64,000 nucleotides of DNA from Amyloporia xantha. Its lineage: Eukaryota > Basidiomycota > Agaricomycetes > Polyporales > Adustoporiaceae. Location of the stretch: the NCBI GenBank assembly GCA_036971615.1, contig JAYKKR010000001.1:3162001-3226000 (forward strand), in the 5' to 3' direction. Every line of letters begins with the position of its first letter. The first letter of the stretch is position 1. A program made the translations under genes and the position numbers. Positions 46,009 to 56,901 of the stretch are shown here, in pieces. Below the pieces are notes generated by a model, which did not search any database, was not told where the DNA came from, and saw only the letters and a program-made list of their open reading frames with translations.

Positions 46009-46971
46009 ATCTTCGCAGATTGTCGGTCACGGATTCCTCCCACGAGAGCCTATCTGTGCTCCGATGATATGGACATGGAAGGAGAGTAGTTCATACATTT
46101 GTACTATATATACCAATCAAGGGCCGGAACCCGTTCGGACGCGTTTGCGCTTGGGCTTTTACTCACGGAAGGACTGATGGTTTACGATGCTAATAGTGGG
46201 GTTCGCGTTCGCGCTGGTCTCCAATACGATAATTCGTCGACACGAGTTGCGGCTCTTGAAATCAATCGAAGCACCGTATTACATTCACGTTCAAAAATTA
46301 GCAATGTACGCGTCCCTTCCTTGCCGCTTCCTTGAACTGAACTTTCAAGTTCCCGTGAACGTCATTGGTACTCGACCGTATCGACGGGACAGTGTGAAGG
46401 TTTATCTGTAGGCCATCCCATTTGCATTTGCCGCCATATTTTCTGGCAAGACAATGCATTGACAATGTGTAAGTCACGATGGGCGTCCCATATACGTCCC
46501 ATATTACCGTTGCACCAAGTGCGCACTCTATCATGTGTGGCGATTCCCGCAAGTTCTACGAAGACAATGTGTGGAGGCTGCCTATCTATGACCATGATCA
46601 CGCGTTGTGCGTGCGGTAATCTAGCCAGAGAGGAACACATGGGATAGCACCACAGGCTACAAGAATTTGACGACTCTATAGGTATTGAGCGCTGAGAATC
46701 GTAGTTCGCGAAGTAGAATCCATGTCATGACAATGGGATGTGGTGTGCGATGCCTCATGTAGGAAAATAGATTGAAATTCATCGACTGTGCGAGGCGAAA
46801 CCTTGATAGGGCAGACAAATTATTTTTAACAGGTGGTTCTATGTGAAGCGGAGCGACCTTCGTTCTTCAACTATCAGGATTACACCTCCAGCGAGTGTAC
46901 AGACAAAATAAACGGTAAGGAACAGGCGACGAGATCGCTCGCCGGCCACAAGACGGCAATTAAAAAACACT
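46009..46971. other. Intergenic region
   Basis: About 960 bp with no supported gene. Small open frames lack motifs. An A6 run (46962-46967, T6 on the minus strand) at its right edge is the tRNA terminator. Confidence 0.5.
46962..46967 (-). terminator. RNA polymerase III terminator of tRNA-Lys
   Basis: TTTTTT on the minus strand begins 4 nt past the 3' end of the tRNA. Confidence 0.8.
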
Positions 46972-47053
46972 AGCCCACCGCGAGGGTCGAACTCGCAGCC
47001 TTCAGATACCCGCCTTAAGAGTCTGACGCTCTATCCGATTGAGCTAGGCGGGC
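46972..47053 (-). tRNA. tRNA-Lys(CUU) with an 8-nt intron
   Basis: All arms fold: acceptor GCCCGCC with GGTGGGC (one G-U pair), D-arm GCTC/GAGC, anticodon stem TCAGA/TCTGA, T-arm GCGAG-TTCGACC-CTCGC, discriminator T. The anticodon is CTT at 47019-47017. The anticodon loop is interrupted after position 37 by about 8 nt (AGGCGGGT, 47015-47008), the canonical site of nuclear tRNA introns. Total 82 nt, that is 74 plus intron. A T6 terminator follows. Confidence 0.93.
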
Positions 47054-47344
47054 ATTAGTTGTTATATCTTGGGAAAAGAACATATTGAGTTCTTCAAAAA
47101 GGACTGCCAAGCCCCAAACTGCCGAAAGCAGGCCGTGTCTCACACACCATTGACAGTTGCCCGTCGAGCATTCATAAGACGCCGCCAGGCACACAACTTC
47201 ACCGCAGACGTCCCCGTACCTTCAGGCCTGAGCCTTTATTCCCTCTGGTTCTAGTCACGACGCTGCCCTTGTTCTCCTTTCCACAGTTGTAGTCCTCCAA
47301 TCTTTCTACGTTCCTTCTGTCACTGACAGCGTCAGTCCAAAAAT

Positions 47345-49298
47345 ATGTTTCCAAAAGCGGCGGCGGCAGTGGCCCTCCTTGCTCTCGTCGCAGGTGTCCC
47401 TGCAGCCATCCAAAAAGTCTCGCGGGATGGCAGGTACCTTTATACCGCGGACGGGAACAGATTCTATATCAAAGGTGTAGCGTACCAAGAACAGGGTGTG
47501 CCAAGAATAATTTCCTCCCGCACCTCAGATCGCTGATCAGACCATTATCTCCGTCTCCACACCAGGTGTCGTCGATGCAGACGCTAGTAACCCCTTCTTG
47601 GAGCCCTCCACATTTATCGATCCTCTCGCAAACAGCACGGCTTGCGACCGAGACCTCCCGTATCTCAAACAGCTCGGTGTCAATACCGTCCGTATTTACA
47701 GCGTCAATTCGTCTCTGGACCATGATGACTGCATGAATGCTCTCAGCAATGCGAGCATCTACACAATGTGCGTACCACGATATCAGAACGCATGATATCT
47801 CCCTCATCACATGGTACACGCTTCTAGCATCGACCTCACTCTCCCGTTGAACGGTTCTATCAACCGGGACCAGCCGACTTGGACGACCGCTCTCCTCGAT
47901 CAATACATTACTACGATCGACGCATTCTCCAAATACGACAACGTCTTGGCCTACAATGTCGGAAACGAGGTCATTACCGCTGCTAACAACTCAGACGCCG
48001 CGGCGTACGTAAAGGCTGCTGCTCGAGACACCAAGGCGTATCTGTGAGCTATTGATGGTCCGCGGCACTGGAGTGTACCCCTAACCCAGCCCTGATTCAC
48101 CAGTGCTTCAAAATCCTCATCTGCTCTGGTTGGATACGCTGCTATTGACGGCGCTTCAGACACGAGAGACCCTCTCGCGAATTACCTGAGCTGTGATCCT
48201 TCTGGAGCAAACTCCGGGTCAACTGCCATTGATCTCTACGGTCTGAACAACTAGTATGTATCCATGCAAGATATCCCATGTTTCTTCATTAACCGCGTCT
48301 TTACAGTGAATGGTGTGGAGATGCCACTGAAAGCGTCTACGCGACGACGAATGGCGACTTCGCGGGGTACAACATCCCTGCATACTTCAGCGAGTTCGGC
48401 TGCGTCACTTCGCCTCCCCGTCTCTGGACCGAGGTCGCAGCCCTGCTCAGCACGCCGATGACGGAGATTTGGTCTGGCGGTGTCGCCTTCAGCTACTTCC
48501 CGGCGGAGAGCAGCGCCGGGCAATTCGGCATGGTCACCATCAACCCGAACAACACCGTGACGATCAGCAGCGACTTCACGCGCCTGGAGCAGCAGTACGC
48601 CAACGCGACGCCGCCGAACAGCCCGAGCGAGAGCAGCGCGGGCAGCACCACGTACCCCGGCTGCCCCGCGGAGAACTCGACGTTCATCGCGTCTACGAAC
48701 TTTGCCGCCGACGCCCAACGACGCCGCGTGCAGCTGTCTCGAGAACGCGCTCAGCTGCCAGTTCACGCCCAAGGTCTCGAACACGAGCGCTATCGTGGGC
48801 ACGCTGATCAACACCGCGTGCTCGCTCCTCGGTGCCCAGGGCGGCAATTGCGACGATATCTCCGGGAACGGCACGAGCGGTGTATACGGCCGCGCGTCGT
48901 TCTGTGACCCCAGTACGTGCGCATCTGCCTGTCACAGTCGCTGACCGCTGTCTGACCCCTCGAACTCACGCTCCACAGCCATTCAGCTGTCATTCGTGAT
49001 GAGCGAGTACTACGAGGCGACGAACGAGAACGCGCAGTCGTGCAACTTCGCCGGGAACGCGACGCTGAACAGCAACGCCCCATCCAGCGTGTCTGCCGCC
49101 GCAGCCGCGACCTCGTGTGTCTCGAACCCCTCGGCGACATTCACACCGAGTGCACCTGCCAGCGCCTCCGGATCCAGCTCGCACGGATCATCCAGCAGCA
49201 GCGGCTCCCCACACATGCTGAACAACCCGCAGGTGCTCCTCAGTTTGGGGGTCGCGGTTATTTTTAGCGTCGCGGGCGGTGTCTTGACGGTGATGTGA
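47345..49298 (+). CDS. GPI-anchored GH72 1,3-beta-glucanosyltransferase with X8/CBM43 domain, apparent frameshift
   Basis: Gas/Gel-type enzyme that cuts and re-joins beta-1,3-glucan in the cell wall. MFPKAAAAVALLALVAGVPA is a signal peptide; then YLYTADGNRFYIKGVAYQ. Catalytic residues sit in YNVGNEVI (acid/base Glu) and YFSEFGC (nucleophile Glu). PGCPAENSTFIAST links to the cysteine-rich X8 domain: PTPNDAACSCLENALSCQF, SLLGAQGGNCDDISGNG and GVYGRASFCDP. After the last intron IQLSFVMSEYYE and a Ser/Ala-rich stretch lead to a hydrophobic GPI signal (VLLSLGVAVIFSVAGGVL). At about 48700 the frame changes from the catalytic part to the X8 part without a usable intron. AACTTTGCC with one T fewer would read on correctly. 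A one-base insertion or an assembly error is likely. Confidence 0.85.
48701..48705 (+). other. Apparent +1 frameshift at a TTT run in the GH72 gene
   Basis: Upstream frame reads ...FIASTN and the expected continuation LPPTPNDAAC is one base out. The run AACTTTGCC has one T too many. In the upstream frame the ORF would end at 48907, losing the rest of the X8 domain and the GPI signal. Confidence 0.6.
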
Positions 49299-49968
49299 AC
49301 GGACTGCATCACGGGATGGGACAGTGATATGGACAGGCGATCATCTTATGATACCCAACGCTCTCTAGATTGTTCCTCCTGTATTCTGTGGTTACCTTGT
49401 GACTGGGCTCGACTTGTGGTTCGCCATCGTCAAGACGGCGGCTTGCTTCCGGATTTTTGGCTTGCTCGTATTTCAACCTTGTTCCATGTAACTCAGACAG
49501 ACATCTTGAACCTTACCCACCTAACAACTACTATAGTACAGTTCTATGATAATTTCCGGGGTATGAACGCCCATAAATATCGGTCTCGAGTCTTGTTCGG
49601 TTCATTGACAGCAGTGATTGAATGCCATTTGGGGACCTCAAGTGCACGAGACCGATAGACTCAAGATTGATTGAACATACTGGGCACTCTGTACCCGACA
49701 TGCAGGGACAGGATTAAAGATGTAAAGTTAGCAGCTGTCCAAAGACACATCTGTATACACTACGAAATCGTCACTACAACGGCAAGTCGGTGGCAATTGT
49801 GGTATAAGGTCCGTATAAAGGAAGACGGAGGCAAATCTAAGAAAAGACGTGGGCACAGAAAGCTGAAGAAGCTACGAAGCTGCTGCATGACAGGCTCGTA
49901 GCAGTGCCCCTCAGAACGTTCGTACGTGGGTCCCACCGAACCAGGGCATCCGACTCCACATTCCCAGC
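49299..49968. other. Convergent intergenic region
   Basis: Holds the 3' flanks of the GH72 gene and of the first chitin deacetylase gene, which face each other. Small open frames here have no motif support. Confidence 0.5.
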
Positions 49969-51578
49969 TCAGAGCAGCAATGCACCAACACCGGCCATGG
50001 CACCAATCATCGCGGTGACCAGACCAGAGCTGATGCCGACAGTGCTCATCGCACCGCTCTTGCTTGACGCGCCCGCTGCACTACCGCTGCCGGTAGCTTG
50101 CGCACCGCCGCTAGATCCTGACGCTGAAGCATTCTTTTCGGCGACAACTGCGGGTGAAACACAATCACAATTAGTGACGCAAGACGTGCTTCAATCAGAA
50201 ACGACTCACCAGCCGGGGGAGGGTTGGTCTTGTTGTTGTTGGTCTCGATGTAGGCGTTGGAGAGAGGCATGTCTTGACACGAGATGACCGGGGTGATGTT
50301 GTACGCAGGCGTGTGGGCGAGGGCTTCAGGGAGGATATAGCCAACAGCGATATCAACGGTCTGCTGGAAGAGATCATGCTCGAGCACGATGAAACCGGTG
50401 TCGATCTTGGTCGAGTTGCCCATGATTGAGTCCCAGTTGTTGAGGACCTGCACGGAAGAAACAAGTCCTCCGGCAATGTCGTAATCTTTAGACAAAGTAA
50501 ATACCGAACCATGAAAGTCAGAATGGAAGAGACCGGCTCACCTCCAGTGTCGAACGTCTGCGTAGCACTAATACGGGTCCACATAACGGGGATCAAGTTC
50601 ATGGCCATGGAAATCGCACGCACTCGGTCGTCAATGTCACCATAAGGAGGACGCCAGTACAGCGGGGTGACACCAAGCGCATCCTTGATAATTTTCTTCG
50701 TCCATCCCAACTCAGCAATGACTTGCTCGTTGGTCCTGGTTGTCATGTAGGGGTGACTCCACGTATGCACGGCAATCTGATGTCCAGCCATATACTCATC
50801 CTGAAGCATGGCAGGCCTCGAGATGGCACGCGAACCAACGACGAAGAACGTGGAGTGCAGGTCATGCTGGTCAAAGTAGGCCAGCAAGTCCGGAGTCCAA
50901 GGAGACGGGCCGTCATCGTATGTCAGACCCCACGTGTTCTTAGCAGGGCAGGTCGAGATATCCGTGTCGCGAGTACATCCACCGCAAGTCCACCAGCATC
51001 GACTCGCGTTCGCCGCGGCGGCAGTATTGTTCGCACAACCACCGAGATTGGTAATGGGGATGTCGGGGATAGGAATACCCGAGTTCTGCACCTCCTGAAT
51101 CCACTGCTGGACCTCGGGCGAATCAGTGGGGGGAGTCACGTCCAGCGTAGGGTAATCCTTCGGGTTGAGAAGCGCGGCTGATAGAAAATTCATACGTCAT
51201 TGACTTGGAAAATAATTTTTGAACACACGTACCATTTGGCAAGCCGGGAGCGCCAGGGATCATCGTTGGGGTCGATCCTGTTGCCCACGTAGTCGTGAGT
51301 GCATGTGTAGACTGCACGGGAGCACCTGACACGATGGCAGACAGCGGAAGGGCGGTCGGATTCGTGGATAGCAATGAAAATGTGAGGGTCCCGGTGGGGG
51401 CAGCAGGTGCTGTAGGAAAGGCGGAGCCCGAGGCCGCGGCCGCAGGCGCAGAGGACGAGGCAGAGCTAGCTGTTGCTGATACGACAGTGCTGGCACGAGC
51501 GTGGTGCTGGACACCTTGAAGGCCGTGCGCCGATGCCAACATGGGCAGAGCGAGCGCAGAGACAAAGATGGACCGCAT
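49969..51578 (-). CDS. CDA: Chitin deacetylase 1 (CE4), GPI-anchored
   Basis: Removes acetyl groups from chitin to give chitosan in the cell wall. Signal peptide MRSIFVSALALPMLASAHG, then an Ala/Ser/Thr-rich segment. Intron 51178-51232 joins PGLPN to ALLNPKDYPTLDVTPPTD. The NodB homology domain has LTYDDGPSPWTPDLL (motif 1, catalytic and metal Asp), VHTWSHPYMTT (motif 2, HxxxH), RPPYGDIDDRVRA (motif 3), MWTRIS and GFIVLEHDL (motif 5, metal-network His). An intron joins FDTG to DYDIAGGLVSSVQVLNNW, different from the DWSMPGG of the neighbour. The tail is Ala/Ser/Gly-rich and ends in VTAMIGAMAGVGALLL, a GPI-type signal; TGA 49969-49971. All five catalytic motifs are intact. Confidence 0.92.
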
Positions 51579-52891
51579 GGTGGGGGTCGTAGAACGTAAG
51601 GACTAAAAGAGTGCAAGGGTTATGTGCCGTCTAAGACAGCGAGGGCGGGTAGAAGGAGGAGGACGAGCGTCGAGGCTACGTTGTGGACGAAGGAGAGGGA
51701 TGCGAATAGCAACCAGCCACCGCGCCGATAAAAAGAGATGCGGAGCTGCAAATATAGAGTTCTTGGCGTTCGCTTGGCAGGCCGCCACCAGGGGCCGACG
51801 CTGCCGACGCTGCCGATTCTCTCGCGCGCGTTCTTGGAGCGACTGGGACCGGGACTGGCATCGATGATCGCCCACGCGTCGGACGCCCGCTTTCCAGATC
51901 ACCCACCGGAAAATTCAAGGATAATCATCCTCGTCGCTTCCTCCTTGCCGAATGAGCCTCTCCACTGCACAATTGCCACACATATCACGCCAACTATGGC
52001 CGCTGCACACAAGGCGGGCTCCCATTAACATGCATGCCATACACGCAAAAGCAATGTACTCACTGCGCTGCAAAATGTGTACGGACGCCGGGGGATTCTT
52101 CCTATTTAGGAAGGTGTTCAAGAAGACGTGCCCGCCGCGGAGACCATCACGACGCCCGCTTCACCAACAAGTCATAACGATCGGAAACCCGCTGGTGGCG
52201 ATAGCATACGCGATATGCCGGCCATGCCGATAGGCTGCAAAGTCAATCGTCTACATGCGAACATCGGCGTACCCGATCACAATCGTTAGCCGGGCCTACC
52301 TAGAAGAACTACAACGAAGCGAAGAGGGGTAAGGAAAGAGCTTCGAAGGTTATGCCACTCCACGATAGCGTTTCAAACAAAACATGTAGTGTATTGAACA
52401 ATTGAAGACGGGTCATTAAATGCAACTTGATGTTTCAGACATTCCGAGATAGACTCAGATAGTCAAGTATCCTGATAGACACAATGTCAGCGGATATCCA
52501 TCCAGAATACGAAGTACAGTGCGCACATCTGTTACGTTCATAAGCAATCCACACCACACTGTAAGGAGACTTCAGTTCACAAAATAAGAACAACACACGC
52601 TTACCTTTAGACACTAATCACGATCTGAACTTCCTCCACAGTATGTAGATAGACATGAAGTGATTAAACAAGTAGATTAACTGTAGTCCGATATCAAGTC
52701 ATTACGCTAAGAACGCATCGTGGCGGAATGCTTGGCAGTGGCGATGAAAGGTATGTAGGTGTCCGAAAGATGCAAGGTACGAGAAGCGTACATATCTATG
52801 AATAGACTGTGGACGCGCCAAGGCATGAACGCAGCTTCGTGGATAGATAGAGCCTCCGAAGCGCGAACATCGCAAATATCCCGCTAACCGC
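51579..52891. other. Intergenic region between tandem chitin deacetylase genes
   Basis: About 1.3 kb holding the promoter of the first deacetylase gene and the 3' flank of the second. A 16-bp block shared with the other deacetylase promoter is at 51604-51619. No other gene recognised. Confidence 0.5.
51604..51619 (-). promoter_or_regulatory. 16-bp block shared upstream of both chitin deacetylase genes (copy 1)
   Basis: TAAAAGAGTGCAAGGG on the plus strand, 26 bp upstream of the start codon (minus-strand sense CCCTTGCACTCTTTTA). The same 16 bases occur at 54581-54596, 34 bp upstream of the second gene. Confidence 0.55.
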
Positions 52892-54547
52892 TCACAGAAG
52901 GAATGCACCGACGCCCGCGAACAGGCCGACCGCCGCGTTGACGAGACCAGGGCTGACGACGAGCGCACTTTGGGCGCCGCTCTTCGCCGCACCTGATGAA
53001 CCACTGCTGCCGCTGCCACTTCCACCGCTTCCGCTACCGCTGCTTGCAGTGCCTGAAGCACCTGCGGCGGACGAGCTCGACGTCGAGGTCCTGTTAGCAA
53101 GCGCAGCGGCTAGAAGAAGAAAAAAGGACTGCGTCAGCCGACTAACATTTTTTCGAAATATTGAAGACATACCAAGCGGTGGCGGGTTGGTGGTATTGTC
53201 ATTTGTCTCGATGTACGAGTTGGAGAGAGGCATGTCCAGACACTCAATGATGGGCGTCATGTTGTACTTCGGTGTGTGCGCAAGCGCTTGCGGCAGGATG
53301 TAACCAGTGGCGACGTCGACGGTCTGCTCGAACAGGTCGTGCTCGAGGACAATGAAACCGGTGTCGATTTGCGTCGAGTTGCCCATGATCTCCTCCCACT
53401 TGTTCAAGACGCCGTACACGTTTTCGGTACCACCGGGCATACTCCAGTCTGCGACAAAAAAATCAATATGCGAAATCAGATGGGAGCGAAGCCCGTCAAA
53501 ATGATTCCCACCGTTGGTGTCAAAGTCCATTGTCGCCGAAATACGCGTCCACATGATGGGCGTCAAGTTCATGGCGGTGGAGATTGCGCGGACACGGTCG
53601 TCAATGTCACCATAGGGAGGGCGCCAGTAGAGCGGCGTCACACCGAGCGCATCATGGAGAATTTTCTTCGTCCACCCAAGCTCAGCAATAACCTGTTCGT
53701 TCGTGCGCGTCGTCATCATCGGGTGACTCCAAGTGTGAACCGCAATCTGATTGCCCATCATGTACTCGTCCTGAAGCATCGCAGGGCGTGAGATGGCGCG
53801 AGAGCCGACGACGAAGAATGTCGAACGAATATCCTGCTGGGCGAAATATTGGAGAAGGTTAGGCGTATACGGTGACGGCCCGTCATCGTACGAGACACCC
53901 CATGAGTTCTTGTTCGGGCAGTTTTGAATATCGGTCGAGCGGACGCAACCACCGCAAGTCCACCAACAGTTGACAGTTGCGTTGGCGAGCGCCGCAGTGT
54001 TGTTCGAGCAACCACCCTCGTTGTTGACCGGAATGTCAGGAATCGTAATTCCCGAGTTCATGACCTCTTGGATCCATGCTTGCACTTCGGGACTGTCGGT
54101 GGGGGGAGTCACGTCAAGGGTGGGATAATCCTTAGGGTTGAGCGCCGCAGCTAGCGTTATCGGAGCAATCAGCGACTAAATTCCAAAAGACTGAGAAAAC
54201 CTACCGTCAGGAATGCCAGGAGCGGCGGGTATCTGGGTGGGCTTCAAGCCAGTAGCATACGTTGTAGAAATCGCAATAGTGGACTGGAGCTGGGCGACGC
54301 CAGTGCGAATATCGGACAAAGGAATAGCGGTAGGATTTACAGAAATCATGGAGAAAGTAAGAGCAGTCGGGAGAGAATTCGTAGCCGTGGCGGTATTTCC
54401 AGCGTTCGCAGCGGAATCAGCAGCCGAGTTGTCAGCTGCAGCGGCGGAGGACTCAGCGGCCTGTCGGCCATGGTGCTGGACACCTTGTGCGCCGTGCGCA
54501 GACGCGAGCGTCGGAAGGGCGAGGGCGGCGAGCGCAATGTACTTCAT
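52892..54547 (-). CDS. CDA: Chitin deacetylase 2 (CE4), GPI-anchored
   Basis: Tandem paralogue of the gene at 49969-51578, same orientation and architecture. Signal peptide MKYIALAALALPTLASAHG; Ala/Ser/Asn-rich segment; then LNPKDYPTLDVTPPTDSPEV. Motifs: VSYDDGPSPYTPNLL, VHTWSHPMMTT, RPPYGDIDDRVRA, MWTRIS and GFIVLEHDL. An intron between FDTN and DWSMPGGTENVYGVLNKW is a multiple of three without stop codons, so retention would insert about 21 residues instead of breaking the frame. The C-terminus has a Gly/Ser-rich linker and the hydrophobic VNAAVGLFAGVGAFLL, a GPI-type signal. Stop at 52892-52894. Catalytic residues intact. Confidence 0.92.
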
Positions 54548-55086
54548 GTTCGGGAGAGGGAAGTCGTACGGTGGAAGATATAAAAGAGTGCAAGGGATTT
54601 ATAGGCCGCCCAGGACGGCAATGACGACGGGGATAAGAACACACGAGGAGGAGGGACAGGAAGCGCACCCATGACCTTATAACAGGCTGTGGACCCAGGA
54701 CAGATGGGCCGCATTGGGCCGCATTAGACTCTGCAACACATGTCAGTAGCCATAGCGCGATCTCGCCGGCTCCGACGCGTCTAATAATAGACACAGCCAA
54801 TCGGGGCGTGCCTCGAGCGCCAATATTAGCCACCCGGTGCGTGACAATCAGTCACACACCTATTCATAGACAGCTCTATTAATATCGGCCAACGGGAAGC
54901 ACGGATCGGTCAATGCATTGTGTATTTTTAGCCCATATCGATACAGCGTTGCCGGAGAACAGCGCGCGCAACGTCGCAACGTTGAACGCCCTCAGCATTT
55001 TCGGGGGTCTGAAGCCATTCCGGGATCTCCATCTCGCCCCATCCAGGCGACTGAGCAGATGCCTGGTCTCCTCCCCGTCACATTAA
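54548..55086. other. Intergenic region upstream of chitin deacetylase 2
   Basis: Promoter of the second deacetylase gene, including the shared block 54581-54596, and the 3' flank of the histone-chaperone gene. No other gene recognised. Confidence 0.5.
54581..54596 (-). promoter_or_regulatory. 16-bp block shared upstream of both chitin deacetylase genes (copy 2)
   Basis: Identical to 51604-51619. Surrounding non-coding sequence is not obviously conserved beyond a few bases on the downstream side. Confidence 0.55.
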
Positions 55087-56166
55087 TCACGCCTGCTTCA
55101 GCTTTTTCGCCCGCGGCTTCTCCAGGTCAATCTCGTCCTCGTTCTCGTCGTCATCGCTGTCGTCGTCCTCGTCAGAGTCGATGTAGTCTCCGCCAGCCCT
55201 CCCCAAGAAATAATCAATAGCCTCAGGGAAAACGTCGTTTGCGATAAGCACGCCGAGCTACAAGCATCATGTGCATCAGTTAGGGTACCACCACGGTCAT
55301 CGGCTCTGGCAGGCTATAACTTACGTCGAACGGATCCTCATCGGTTTCGAAGAAGTTGAAGAAGCTGCCCCCCTCTGCCGGCATGTCATCACCGTCGTCC
55401 CGGACACGGGGATGCAACTTAGTGAGGTTCTTGGAGTCGTCCTTCCAGTCAATCTTCTCGGCCTGTTTCCCATGAGACAAGAAATTAAGTATCCAACATC
55501 TTCTAGCATGGCACGATGTCTCTACCTGTGCCATTACATCGCGCTCCCACGAAAACTCCAGCATAGAGTCCGAAATGCCTTCCTCATCAGGCTCCTCACT
55601 CGCGTTATTGGGCTGAGGTATGTACGCGTACACCTTCTTCAACACCCTATTCGAAAAGTAGGGGTTTTCGAGGAAATACTACAGACCCCGACACAATTAG
55701 TTGTTGGTATGCCCGTCTCGTCCGCGGGGAGCACAAAACGCGATTACTCACGAATTCAAGTGTAAAGCACCTCGACTCCTCAGGGGCGCGAGCTATCCAG
55801 ACATCCTCGAGGAAGCTGAGCGCGACCTGGTCTGCATTGTGCTGCGCGTGCATTGCGAACATGCCGTGATTCATGAGCGCTACTGCCCAGAATTTGGGAA
55901 TCGCCTTGAGGAGAGCACGGCGTTTTTCATATACAGGTAAGAGCTTCTCCTGCGCACGCCTCTCTGCACCCCGCGTCGCGACGCCATCAGCATATGAAAG
56001 GGGGGTGGGGCGTATCACGCGTACCGAGAATCAGTTCAGTGCGCGCGAGGTCCTTCTGGATCTCCTGCAGCTTTTGCGCATCCTCGTCGGTAAGCGCGAC
56101 TTCGATGAGCGGGTTCTTATCCGCGGATGCACCGGGAGATGCACGCTTGACTCCTTTGCTGCTCAT
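55087..56166 (-). CDS. NAP-family histone chaperone (SET/Vps75-like)
   Basis: Nucleosome-assembly-protein fold protein that binds core histones and may present H3 to acetyltransferase. Start at 56166 (MSSKGVKRASPGAS). The dimerisation helix includes EDAQKLQEIQKDLARTELIL, then KLLPVYEKRRALLKAIPKFW. The earmuff domain shows FWAVALMNHG, FLEDVWIAR, FTLEF joined over an intron to YFLENPYFSNRVLKKVY, and FSWERD. FFNFFETDEDPFDLGVLIAN is followed by AIDYFLGRAGG and the very acidic tail DSDEDDDSDDDENEDE, ending KKLKQA. Length near 250 aa, closer to SET/Vps75 than to canonical NAP1. No defects seen. Confidence 0.85.
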
Positions 56167-56901
56167 ATTAGTGGACGAGGGAGGGGCGAAGAACGGTGTT
56201 GTTAGGTCGTTCGCGGTCTGTAACAAGAGCAAATTTCCCGCCACTGCCACATTCGTGCTCCGACGCAACCCCGCTGTGGCAGATGTGGCGTTGCCGACTC
56301 GGCCAGACTGCTCCGTGGGGTCAATCCAATCTACGAGGACTCAACTGCCATGTTCTGAGGTTGTTCATGGGCTGTAATTCTGTCATAACTCGAGGATTTG
56401 TTGACGTGATGCGTGAATTAGGATCAAACAGAGTTCTCTCGATCGACGCCGGCATGCCCTGCCAGCCTTACTTGCCGATCTCTGGCGGATGGTTCTTGCG
56501 CTGACTCGGAGTTCCCAGTATCGATTAGACATGAAAATCAGCAGCGATATATCGTAAGGGATATCTGCGAGGACGTTCGGATTTACGCAGAATACAACAT
56601 CAATTTAAATAACCTAGAGCATTTCTACCGACGTAACAGTGCATGGGTCCTTGGGACACACAAGGTCCCACACCCGATCGTGATTCTCGTCATGAGAAAT
56701 GTGCCGTTGATTGAGGTGCTCGCTACCGCATTAGCAGTTCCCACCTTGGCATAACAAGAGAACATGGGTGCGCAGCAGTGCGCTTGGCAAATTTCAATAT
56801 CGGGCCCGCCAAGATCGAACAGCAGTGCTGAGAGCAAGTCCAGTATAAATAGGTCGTGAGCAGCGACGAGGACAGCCAAGTAAAGAGTAAGGTTATCATC
56901 G
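56167..56901. other. Intergenic region
   Basis: About 735 bp between the start of the histone-chaperone gene and the 3' end of SAC1. No gene or repeat recognised. Confidence 0.5.

Noticed and set aside
48251..48874. Minus-strand ORF of 207 aa within the GH72 gene
   Set aside because: Antisense shadow in GC-rich coding sequence, no motifs.
49671..49901. Small basic protein (76 aa) in the convergent region
   Set aside because: No motif, low-complexity lysine/arginine end, and located in a presumed 3' region of two genes.
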